A stretch of DNA of 43,655 nt from an uncultured Clostridia bacterium (GTDB taxonomy: Bacteria > Bacillota > Clostridia > TANB77 > UBA1234). Position 1 is the stretch's first letter. Every line of letters begins with the position of its first letter. A model generated the notes under the pieces. The model ran no database searches. It was not told where the DNA came from and saw only the letters and a program-made list of their open reading frames with translations. Where the stretch lies: assembly GCA_934132775.1 (NCBI GenBank), contig CAKPAA010000015.1:1-43655 (forward strand), read 5' to 3'. Shown piece after piece: positions 17,035 to 24,947 of the stretch. The translations under genes and the position numbers were made by a program.

Positions 17035-17937
17035 CTAATAATTCAAAATAAGTAATTCAGAAATCTTGCCTCGTTTTTTGCTATTAGAATTAATCATTCG
17101 ATTAGCTTGTAATTCATTTATATTATATCCAGAATAAATATCATCAAAAAAAGTATCATTAACATTTACATTCTTTGGATTAGAATTGCTTAACATTAAC
17201 TTTGCATCTAAAGAATCTAATTTTTTATAATATGTTGCAAGTTGTTTTTGATCATCATCACTAAAATCTTCTTTAGTGTACGATGTAAATCCTGACGTAG
17301 CATTTAAAGGTCTATATGGGGGATCAAAATATACAAATGTATTGTTATTTATTAAATTTATTGTATCGCCATAGTCTCCACATACTATTTCAACATTTTT
17401 CAAAAGTTTAGATAATCCTCTTAAATTCTCTTCATCACATATCGTAGGATTTTTGTATTTTCCCATAGGCACATTAAAATCGCCATTTTGATTCACTCTA
17501 TATAATCCATTAAAACAAGTTCTGTTTAAGAAAATAAATTGCGAAGCTCTTTTCACTGAAAGCTTACCATCTTCTACCTCAGCCGAATTATATTCATCTC
17601 TAATGTCATAATAATATGCTTTTCTTTGCTCCATGTTTAAAGGTATATACTCGTTTTCATATTTTTTTAATTTAATAATCAAATCATCTACGTCTGTTTT
17701 TATAACATTATAAGCATTTACTAAATCTTTGTTCGTATCATACGCATATGCTTTCTTTATATCATAATTTTGAAGCACATCCAATAAAATAGCACCACCA
17801 CCAACAAAAGGTTCTATATACGTATCTATTTGACCAGTTTTTAAGGATTGTGGATAATAATTCTTAATTTGTGGAATCAAACTTGCTTTTCCACCAGCCC
17901 ATTTTACAAATGGTCTAACTTTACCTCTATCAACCAT
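17035..17937 (-). CDS. dpnM: Dam-type adenine DNA methyltransferase (DpnM-like)
   Basis: A 300-aa alpha-class N6-adenine methyltransferase that methylates GATC in duplex DNA. Motif I-like FVKWAGGKASL is near residue 10, IEPFVGGGA near 40, and motif IV FDPPYRPLNATSGF near 210. An alternative GTG start lies 3 codons upstream (17946). The ATG at 17937 is preceded by a GAG at suitable distance. First gene of the DpnII-type trio. Confidence 0.9.
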   Translation of the reverse strand: MVDRGKVRPFVKWAGGKASLIPQIKNYYPQSLKTGQIDTYIEPFVGGGAILLDVLQNYDIKKAYAYDTNKDLVNAYNVIKTDVDDLIIKLKKYENEYIPLNMEQRKAYYYDIRDEYNSAEVEDGKLSVKRASQFIFLNRTCFNGLYRVNQNGDFNVPMGKYKNPTICDEENLRGLSKLLKNVEIVCGDYGDTINLINNNTFVYFDPPYRPLNATSGFTSYTKEDFSDDDQKQLATYYKKLDSLDAKLMLSNSNPKNVNVNDTFFDDIYSGYNINELQANRMINSNSKKRGKISELLILNY

Positions 17938-18014
17938 ATTTAACACTCACATTCTTTTTTGTTTATTGTATTATATCTTTATATAGCAATTCAAATTTTT
18001 CATTAATTCTTCTA

Positions 18015-18080
18015 TTATCCTTTGCCTTTCCAAAACTCGGCAAACTCTTTAGCCTTTTGTTTTTGTTCTTTATCTGTCAT
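18015..18080 (-). pseudogene. 21-codon remnant resembling the N-terminus of a large type II DNA methyltransferase
   Basis: A clean ribosome site (TAGGAGGAAT) and ATG are followed by MTDKEQKQKAKEFAEFWKGKG and a stop. This looks like the first residues of the large class I methyltransferases of type II/BREX-like systems, which begin with a (K)AAKxFAEYWKGKG-type stretch. Nothing downstream continues that family. Either a decayed gene start or a leader peptide before dpnM. It fills the 180-bp gap between dpnM and the HEPN-motif gene. Confidence 0.45.
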
Positions 18081-18116
18081 AAAGATTCCTCCTATTAAAT
18101 CATCTAATTAACAATA

Positions 18117-18569
18117 CTAAAACTTTGCATATTTTGACATTCTTGCAATATCATGTATTAGTAATTCAAAAGCCTCTTCTGTCCAAAATCTCGGATGCAT
18201 ATATCCATGAACAGTACTGTTTCTATTATTTTCTTCATCTATAGCTGTTGATTGTTGAAAATATTTTTGAATCCTGTTTAATTCTATTACATATTTTTTA
18301 TTTTCAATATTTTGATCTTTAGCAAATTTTATTAATGACATTCCAACTTTTCTGCATGTATTACCCACTAGAGCTCTGCCATATTCAGTTGTTGTAGAAC
18401 GTATTATTTCTTCTAAGTATGCATACATAAAAGGTGTTAGAATTGAACAAGTTCTTTTATCATAAAAATAGATATCACGAGCTATAATTAAATCTGGGCA
18501 CCAATTAAATGCATGGGAGTTATCAATTAAAATATCAAAATCCTTTCTAATCCCATAAAAGTCTCCCAA
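18117..18569 (-). CDS. HEPN-motif protein beside a protein kinase
   Basis: A 150-aa mainly helical protein. RNSTVH at residues 116-121 has the R-polar-x3-H pattern that marks the catalytic site of HEPN ribonucleases, which act in many toxin and phage-defence systems. A conserved-looking central part (NWCPDLIIARDIYFYDKRTC, then YLEEIIRSTTTEYGRAL) is unfamiliar. The start is uncertain: the frame offers a TTG at 18569 with no good ribosome site and no ATG upstream, so translation may depend on the kinase gene just before it (27 bp). RNase activity is inferred from one motif. Confidence 0.6.
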   Translation of the reverse strand: MGDFYGIRKDFDILIDNSHAFNWCPDLIIARDIYFYDKRTCSILTPFMYAYLEEIIRSTTTEYGRALVGNTCRKVGMSLIKFAKDQNIENKKYVIELNRIQKYFQQSTAIDEENNRNSTVHGYMHPRFWTEEAFELLIHDIARMSKYAKF

Positions 18570-18595
18570 AACAAAATCATTTATATACGATTTAC

Positions 18596-19742
18596 TTAAA
18601 AAGGTAAATCATCATCATCTATTCTTACCTGCTTTCTTTGCAATCGATTTTTTATGTTTTCTAAAATTATATATTGTTTTTCTTCTGAAACAGTTGATAA
18701 CAAATTATAAAAAGCTTTGACAGAATCTGTACTAATATTGGTTCTATTATTATAGTTATATCCATTCATTACAAAGCATCTTATAACATCTACATTTCTC
18801 TGAATATATTTTTCTAATGAATTCTTTTTAATAATTTCTCTTAAATTATTCAATATACCATCAATATCTTCGCAAGGGGTAAAATCATTAGTATAATAAT
18901 TTATACTGTTTGAAATTCCATCAGCAAACTCAATATAAACATCTTTTTCTTTTTCGCTAAAATCAATTCCGTATAATAAGCCATTTGAAATGTCGCTCTT
19001 AATTTGAGAAAAAGATTGATATCTATTGTTCAAATCTATTTGTGCCATTTTCTCAATGATGTTTCCGATAAATAAAATTACTTGTATTGCCATCAATTTC
19101 TAAAATAATTTTCTTTAATAGTTTACCTAGAAAGAATATCTCTGTAGCATATGTATATTTTCCTTCATTATCTACTTCTTGAGGCATCTCTGTTACAGGC
19201 CAATTAAGAAATATGCTGTTTTTATCTTTGTTTTTTAGATTAACCATTTTACCAAAGCCAAAGTCAATTATTTTTACAGTCCCATCATATGTAATTAAGA
19301 TGTTGGAACTCCTAATATCTCTATGTAAAATTTTATTTTTTTCTAAATAATTAAAGGCATCTATTATATCGACAAAAATATTATTCCAATCTTTTTCATA
19401 TAATTTTGGATTATACTTATCAATTGAAATTCCTTCAACGTATTCCATTTGTAAGTATCCTGTTGTAAATTCAGGATACAGATAATAATTATATACTCTT
19501 ACAATATTGGGATGGGATAATTTAAATAAAATCTTTATTTCATTAACAAATCTTTCATAATTTTCTTTTTCATATTCCTTTTCTTTAGGAACATACTTCT
19601 TAAATGCAAACATCATATCTGTTGTTTCATCTTTAAATAAATATGTGTCTCCAGTTCCACCTTCACCAAGTTTCTTTATATATTTAAAAGCTTTTTTCAT
19701 ATCAAAATTTACAAGTTCCCCTTCTGTTAAAGAAGCTGTCAT
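18596..19742 (-). pseudogene. Ser/Thr protein kinase gene, frameshifted
   Basis: From an ATG at 19742 (GAGAGGGG upstream) a eukaryote-like kinase domain runs about 225 residues. Seen: glycine loop GEGGTGDTY, Lys in FAFKKY, HRDIRSSN catalytic loop (Arg in place of the usual Lys) and DFGFGK. It stops at 19053. The next frame continues with NIIEKM-LNNRYQSFSQI, the usual end of a kinase domain, followed by about 130 residues of unknown helical sequence to 18596. Dropping one A in GGAAACATC (near 19065) joins the two into a protein of about 380 aa. Either a real inactivation or a read error. It lies between an AAA ATPase gene and a HEPN-motif gene. Confidence 0.7.
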
Positions 19743-19762
19743 TATTTATACCCCTCTCATCT

Positions 19763-21040
19763 TTACGGTCTCAAAGCCGTTATTGGTACTACATATACCC
19801 CATCTGGTCTATGAGTTATCACATCATGAAGTCCACATATAACGCACATAAACTTAGGTTTTATCTCCACACTTTCATAAAACTTCTTCAAATTTATTGC
19901 AGCATCCTCTTCTTGATTACCACCAAGCTTTATTTCTATTGCGCCATACTCGCCATCAGCAAGTTCTACAATTGCATCAACTTCCATTCCAGATCTATTA
20001 TCTCTATAATGATATAATTTAGCCCCAATGTATTCAGAATAAATTCTTAAATCTCTTTCAACCAGTGCTTCGAAATAGAATCCAAATGTTTCTAAATCAT
20101 TCATTAGCTTCTCTGGTGTGATATTTAAAACAGCACAACCAAGTGATGGATCTGTGAAGTGTCTTTTAGGATTTTTACTTACATTATCCCTTGAACGAAT
20201 TTTATACATAAATGAATTCTGATTTTCTATTAAATGAAGTTTATCAAGTGCATTCAGATAATCTGTAACTGTATTTCTGCTTATACTGTTTTCACTGTTG
20301 TCTTCTTCAATGTCATTAATTAAAGTGCTGTTCGTTACAATGGTAGATTCGTTCCTAGCAAGTGATCTAAGTAGCATACTCATTTTCTCTTTATCTCTTT
20401 TTACTCCATCCACTTCATCAATATCTTTATCAAGAACCGCTTCTATATAACTTTTGGCAATTCTCATAGCAGATTTAACAGGCATATCTATTACTTCTGG
20501 CCATCCACCCCTTACAACTAGCTCTGCAATCTTTTCAAGTTCTTTTTTCTCCACGACCTTGCTTTCAATGTCCTTATTCTCAAAAAGTTCTTTTAAAGAA
20601 ACATCTCCAGTAGAATCGCCTGACTCATATAAAGACATCGTGTACATATTCATTTTGCATATCCTTCCTGCTCCAGAATGATGTACTTTACTTGTAACAG
20701 GTGTAGCCGAACCAGTCAATATATATTTACCCTTTTCTTTATCTTCATCACATTTATAACGAACTGCATCCCATATTTGAGGTACTTCTTGCCATTCATC
20801 TATCGTTTCAGGAGCCTCTTTATCCAATATAAGATTAACATCCATTTCAGCAAGACGTTTGTCCTTAAAATTGTCAGCTGTATTATTCAAATAAACTACA
20901 GAATTAGAGTTATTTAAAGCAGTCCACGTCTTTCCGCACCATTTTGGTCCTTCTAAGCTAATTGCTCCAAATATCTGTAAATTTTCCGCTATAAGCTTGT
21001 CAATAAGCCTTTCTTTATATCCTTTTTTGGTCAATCTCAT
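19763..21040 (-). CDS. AAA ATPase with DUF4143 domain
   Basis: A 425-aa protein of the AAA_14/DUF4143 group. It has a P-loop variant GPKWCGKTWTA near residues 31-41, IDEWQEVPQIWDAVR, a sensor-type ILTGSATP, then the C-terminal DUF4143 nuclease-like part. That part includes FYFEALVERDLRIYSEY, YHYRDNRSGMEVDAIVEL and AIEIKLGG, which resembles a PD-(D/E)xK core. The function of this large family is not established. The ATG at 21040 has GAGGTG upstream, and the GTG at 21049 is less likely. The promoter region contains three iterons (21104-21159), so the gene may be controlled by a protein that binds them. First gene of the minus-strand cargo block. Confidence 0.8.
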   Translation of the reverse strand: MRLTKKGYKERLIDKLIAENLQIFGAISLEGPKWCGKTWTALNNSNSVVYLNNTADNFKDKRLAEMDVNLILDKEAPETIDEWQEVPQIWDAVRYKCDEDKEKGKYILTGSATPVTSKVHHSGAGRICKMNMYTMSLYESGDSTGDVSLKELFENKDIESKVVEKKELEKIAELVVRGGWPEVIDMPVKSAMRIAKSYIEAVLDKDIDEVDGVKRDKEKMSMLLRSLARNESTIVTNSTLINDIEEDNSENSISRNTVTDYLNALDKLHLIENQNSFMYKIRSRDNVSKNPKRHFTDPSLGCAVLNITPEKLMNDLETFGFYFEALVERDLRIYSEYIGAKLYHYRDNRSGMEVDAIVELADGEYGAIEIKLGGNQEEDAAINLKKFYESVEIKPKFMCVICGLHDVITHRPDGVYVVPITALRP

Positions 21041-21103
21041 AAGAATCACCTCATATCTAGTATTTAACTATATAATAACTCATTTAAAACCTTTTTTCAA
21101 TAC

Positions 21104-21159
21104 TTATTGTGCAAAAAATCATATTTTTATTGTGCAACTATGCATAATTTTATTGTGCA
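21104..21159 (+). repeat. Three TTATTGTGCA iterons at exact 23-bp spacing
   Basis: Copies at 21104-21113, 21127-21136 and 21150-21159. Start-to-start distance is 23 bp both times, about two helical turns, as in plasmid iterons or multi-site operators. They lie 64 bp upstream of the AAA/DUF4143 start. Confidence 0.8.
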
Positions 21160-21506
21160 TTTATACATTATTTTTCCGACTTTTTCACACGAATATTCAT
21201 TAAAATACCGATTTTTCATACAAATTCTCAAAAATGTGAAACATTTTTGCCAATTCTTACTAATTTTTGTTTCACATTTTTTAATCATATATTTTATCTG
21301 CACTTCTCCGCTGTCACAAAAACTTAATAGAATTTCATAAAACTTTTTCTTTAGTTCTCAAAAAACCAAAAATATTATGTAAACAATCAATTTGAAATAT
21401 CTAAAAATTTTTTATTTTTAAGATTTTCAAATTAAATATCATATATTGCCTCTGTATCAATACATTCAAGACATTTTTACTTCAAAGCAGTACTTAACAT
21501 AACAAA

Positions 21507-21550
21507 ACTTTTTTAACTTTTTTAACTTTTTTAACTTTTTTAACTTTTTT
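21507..21550 (+). repeat. Tandem 9-mer CTTTTTTAA
   Basis: Five near-perfect copies of CTTTTTTAA in a row. A low-complexity AT-rich tract that may ease DNA melting. Confidence 0.7.
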
Positions 21551-21554
21551 CAAT

Positions 21555-21865
21555 TTTGATGGCAACTTTTGTATGTTTTGAATCGTGATTTACTTAGGGG
21601 GTATTAAGCGATCAAGTTTACAAAATGTAAAAAATGAAAAATTTTTGATTTCAGGCGTTATTTTTGGTCGTTTTCAATGGCTCTATAGTAGAGGGGCAAT
21701 GTATGAAATTAAAATTTTACAATTTTTTTGTAATCAAGCGTAATTTTTGTCTATTTTCACTGGCTATATAGTGTAAGGCATAAAATATGTAAAAATTTTT
21801 AAACTTTTTTTGAAATCAGGCGGACTTTTTACCTATTTTCGATGGCTAGTATTATAGGGGGAAAT
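21555..21865 (+). repeat. Array of imperfect units ahead of xis
   Basis: Three clear copies share the order GAxATCAGGCG, a T-rich block, TATTTTC, then TGGCT and TATAGxxxAGGGG (starting near 21649, 21729 and 21809). A weaker fourth starts near 21557 with GATGGCAAC and ends AGGGGGTAT. Spacing is about 80-90 bp. No conserved reading frame spans the copies. Confidence 0.6.
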
Positions 21866-21974
21866 AATAATTGATTACAAAATAATACAAGAAAGGGGTG
21901 AATTCTTTAGTCTAGTCGTATTGTAAATTCAATTTTTATTGTCCTTCAGATTAAAGTAAATGGAGGAATAAAAA

Positions 21975-22166
21975 ATGAAAGATGAAATGAATGTTGATAT
22001 TGAACTATGTTCAACAAAGTATTGTAGGAAATTGTTTAAGTGTGGAAATCAGAAAATACTGGAGCTATTCCATAGACCAGATTTTCCTAGCATTAAGATT
22101 GGTAGAGCGTTCTACGTGAAAAAGAGTGCTTTAGAAGAATACTTAAATCACAGACACGTATTCTAA
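21975..22166 (+). CDS. xis: Excisionase (Xis), Tn916-like
   Basis: A 63-aa protein with the winged-helix DNA-binding pattern of Tn916-type excisionases: a start LCSTKYCRKLFKCGNQKILELF, then FPSIKIGRAFYVKKSALEEYL. Xis bends DNA at the element ends and steers the integrase toward excision. AGGAGG lies 8 nt before the ATG. The gene directly precedes int (23 bp) in the expected order. It appears intact, unlike the integrase. Confidence 0.85.
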   Translation: MKDEMNVDIELCSTKYCRKLFKCGNQKILELFHRPDFPSIKIGRAFYVKKSALEEYLNHRHVF

Positions 22167-22189
22167 AAATTAAGTTTTAGGAGGTTTCT

Positions 22190-23555
22190 ATGAAATTAGA
22201 GAAAATCTCAGTCGGAACATACACCAATCGAAAACTGAAATCCACTTTAAAATTTCCAATTCAAAAAATTTGTAAGAAATGTAAAACAATTTATGATTGT
22301 AATAGTAAAAAAGAAATTAAATCGTTATTAAAGTGTTCTAAATGCAAGAATGATCTTTCTTATGTTGATGAAAATAGCCTATACTACACTTCAGAAGTAA
22401 CCAAAGCTGTTTTATCTCTTGGAAAAGACTTAAATGGAAAACGTCTAACAAAAACCTTTACTGGTAAGACAAAGGAAGAATCTTTGAAAAAGCTCTATGC
22501 CTTTAAGGATACTCTTGAAAAAACAGAAGGTCCTATTGTTCTAAATAAGGTCGATAATTGCTCTATTAGTGACATTATAAGGCATCTAAAGAAAGAAGCT
22601 CTACAAATGGGTAGAATTAATAAGAACACCTATAAGACTAATATGGATGCTTTAAAAAGAATGCAGAAAGAAAAGTTTGTGAATAAATCCATTACCAAGG
22701 TTTCAAGAGTTGACCTTTTAAGCTATTTTGAGTCTATCAGGAGATATTCTGCAAGTACTATTAAAAAGCAATATGAGATTATCTCACAAGCATTTGCTTA
22801 TGCTTTTTATCAAAAAATAATAACGATAAATTTCTTTGAGGGTTACAATAAAATTGCAATGCCAAGTAGTGAAGCTACGTCAGAGCCAATTACAGCTCTT
22901 ACGATTGAGGAAGAAAGAACACTTTATAACTACTTAGCAAGTACTCCAGATTCATCATGCAAGCACAAATATTTATACTTATTACAACTTAGTACTGGTA
23001 TGAGAATTGGAGAATGTCTAGTATATAGAGAATGGAAAACTATCTATCAAACGAACATTGACTAAAGACATTGACGGAAATAATATTATCGGAATTACTG
23101 CAAAAACATATTCTGGAAAGAGAGTTTTCAATTTAAATACAATGAGCCGAATGTCACTTGTTGGTAACTTAAAACACTACCATAAGAATAAAGATAAGTT
23201 ACTATTTTGCAAAGATGATGGAACTCTTTACGATGAGGGTGCTATCAACTCTGCACTTAAAAGAATATGTGTTAAATGTGGTATTAGAGTTAGAAAGTAT
23301 ATTAATAAAAGTGGAAAAGATGAAGTTACAAGTGATGTGCATTCGCATATGCTAAGGCACACATTTGCAACTAGATGTGTAGAAGCTAAAATTGCTCCTG
23401 CTGTACTTCAAAAGATAATGGGTCATACAGATATTGCAACAACAATGAAATACTATGTAAATGTAGATGATCATTTTGAAATATCAGAGTACAAAAATGT
23501 AGAGAGCTATTTAGAGCAAAACGACATGTTTCTTCTAAACGAGGAAATCTCTTAG
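22190..23555 (+). pseudogene. int: Tyrosine integrase with an inactivating internal deletion
   Basis: The start has AGGAGG. Domains in order: a small CxxC...CxxC zinc-ribbon-like N-terminus (about residues 28-60), an arm-binding domain with YYTSEVTKAVLSLGKDLNGKR, a core-binding helical domain, and the catalytic domain. TGMRIGE (first Arg) is present at about 23000. The frame then runs into a stop at 23065, and the remainder continues from about 23020 in another frame as IENGKLSIKRTLTKDIDG. The seven or eight residues normally between them (LxWxDID-like) are absent, so about 20-25 bases, not a multiple of three, are missing. HMLRHTFATR and YYVNV (catalytic Tyr) follow intact. Confidence 0.8.
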
Positions 23556-23579
23556 AACTTTAGAAAAACTTAAAAATAA

Positions 23580-23680
23580 TCGTGAAACAAATTCAAGATT
23601 TCACAGTAAAAATAAAAGTGAATTTTCACGAATTTGTTTCACGAATTCAAAAATTGAGCCAAGAAAGGCTTAAATACAGG
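23580..23680 (+). repeat. Right-end arm-type repeats
   Basis: TTTCACGAATT at 23624 and 23637 and an inverted TCGTGAAAC at 23580. GGCTTAAATACAGG (from 23667) mirrors the left end. The stretch GTTTCACGAATTCAAAAATT also occurs at the left end (near 10720). Confidence 0.65.
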
Positions 23681-23706
23681 CGATTATAATGCGTATTTAA
23701 GGGTTG

Positions 23707-23719
23707 TCACCCCGACCAT
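23707..23719 (+). repeat. attR: right attachment core
   Basis: An exact copy of TCACCCCGACCAT from the tRNA-Pro 3' end, 13,158 bp after attL. Confidence 0.85.
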
Positions 23720-23720
23720 C

Positions 23721-23763
23721 AAATAGCTATTTTGAAGTAAAACTTCAAAGTAGCTATTTTTAT
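23721..23763 (+). terminator. Ancestral terminator of tRNA-Pro
   Basis: AAATAGCTA and TTTGAAGT pair with ACTTCAAA and TAGCTATTT around a 3-nt loop, followed by T. It begins 2 bp after attR, exactly where the tRNA terminator would have been before insertion. Confidence 0.75.
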
Positions 23764-24116
23764 ATATTTCATTAGAGCATCAAGGATTTGAGCGTATTTT
23801 AACAATTGCTAAAAGCTAACATAAATTGCTCAAAGTTTAATAAAATTGCATTAAAATTTGCATTAAAAGACAAATAAAATTTTCACATTTCTTTAACATA
23901 AAAAATTACCTTTATAAACTGCATTTTTCTAATTTTCTAAACTTTCTATAACTTCTATTTAAAAAATATTTAGTTTTCACTAATCATTTACTTTCCAAAA
24001 TGAACATGATAAAATTTATACGTAAATTAAGAATGAGCAAAAACGATGGCAAATTATCAGATTTCCACAGCTACAAATTATAATGAAAGTTAAATATATA
24101 GAAAAGAGGAAAAATT
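23764..24116. other. Intergenic region before the Fic gene
   Basis: AT-rich, no gene seen. A possible -10 (TATAAT near 24079) lies 35 bp before the start codon without a clear -35. Confidence 0.4.
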
Positions 24117-24797
24117 ATGACTATTTTAGAATTTATTTTAAATAACAAAGATTATTTAGAAGATTTGATTACAAGAAGCACTTATCATTCAAATGCTATT
24201 GAAGGAAGCACACTTACTTATGCTGAAACTTATGCTATTCTTTATAATGACAATAGTTTTAAAATTGAAGGAAAAGAGCCAAGAGAAATATATGAGGCTA
24301 TCAACCATAAAAAAGCATTAGAATTGCTTTTTAAGAATTTACAAAGTAATGAAGAATTTGATGAAAGATTTATAAAAAAAATAAATGAAACTATAAATAG
24401 AGATATTAAAGACACTGGATGTTATAGATCTGTACAAGTATTTATTCAAGGTAGTGAACATATTCCGCCTGAACCTGAAAAAGTACCAAACTTAATGATG
24501 TATTATATATACAATTATAATCATAACGAGCAAGACATATTTACTAAAATTGCTAGATACCACATTGAATTTGAAAAGATACATCCTTTTGAAGATGGAA
24601 ATGGTAGAACAGGCAGATTGCTTATAAATTATGAATTACTTAAAAATAATTTACCACCTATTGTTATAGCAAAAGAGGATAGAGTAAAATATTTTGAGCT
24701 TTTAAGAAATAATGATAGTAATGGATTAGCTGAATGGATAAAAGAATTATCTAATAGAGAAGAAGAAAGAATGGAGAAGTTTGGATACAAAGAATAG
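24117..24797 (+). CDS. Fic-domain protein (probable AMP transferase) with built-in inhibitory helix
   Basis: A 226-aa Fic protein. The catalytic motif HPFEDGNGRTGR is at about residues 159-170. Near the N-terminus SNAIEG (about 26-31) matches the (S/T)xxxE(G/N) inhibitory motif, whose Glu blocks the ATP site, so this is a class II (self-inhibited) Fic protein. Enzymes of this kind transfer AMP, sometimes other groups, to target proteins. Many are toxin-like. The ATG has AGAGG upstream. No antitoxin gene is adjacent. It sits just outside attR. A C-terminal fragment of another Fic protein is found at 42.8 kb. Confidence 0.85.
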   Translation: MTILEFILNNKDYLEDLITRSTYHSNAIEGSTLTYAETYAILYNDNSFKIEGKEPREIYEAINHKKALELLFKNLQSNEEFDERFIKKINETINRDIKDTGCYRSVQVFIQGSEHIPPEPEKVPNLMMYYIYNYNHNEQDIFTKIARYHIEFEKIHPFEDGNGRTGRLLINYELLKNNLPPIVIAKEDRVKYFELLRNNDSNGLAEWIKELSNREEERMEKFGYKE

Positions 24798-24894
24798 AGG
24801 TTTTATTTTCTCACAGAATTCCAGGCATTTTTACTCATTTTTTCACAAAATTCCTGATATTTTGACCCATAATATCACATTTTTCCTTAAATTT

Positions 24895-24945
24895 AAAAGC
24901 ACTTGCAATATTAGATAAAAGCTCTAATATTCAAGTGCTTTTTTG
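24895..24945. terminator. Bidirectional terminator between the Fic and M56 genes
   Basis: AAAAGCACTTG-AATATTAGA pairs with TCTAATATT-AAGTGCTTTT (20 bp with one mismatch) and is followed by six T. It serves the converging genes on both sides. Confidence 0.85.
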
Positions 24946-24947
24946 CA

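Larger units (their letters stand above)
21050..21974. other. Repeat-rich intergenic region between the cargo and xis
   Basis: 925 bp without a convincing gene. From left to right: three TTATTGTGCA iterons, AT-rich sequence, a 9-bp tandem tract (21507-21550), and three to four imperfect copies of a roughly 70-bp unit (21550-21865), then the xis leader. This could include an origin, integrase-control signals or small RNAs. Confidence 0.6.
10561..23719 (+). mobile_element. Integrated element in tRNA-Pro, carrying a DpnII-type defence locus; apparently immobile
   Basis: The 13-kb stretch lies between two copies of the 13-bp tRNA end. It contains arm-type repeats near both ends and xis and int genes next to the right end. 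RepA_N and TnpV-like genes, typical of clostridial integrative elements, lie near the left end. Cargo: restriction-modification, helicase, kinase, HEPN-motif protein and AAA ATPase, all on the minus strand. No conjugation genes, capsid genes or relaxase are present. The integrase has an internal deletion, and several other genes are frameshifted, so excision would need help in trans. Confidence 0.85.

Noticed and set aside
21507..21865. CRISPR array
   Set aside because: The units are too long, degenerate and unevenly spaced, and there are no cas genes.
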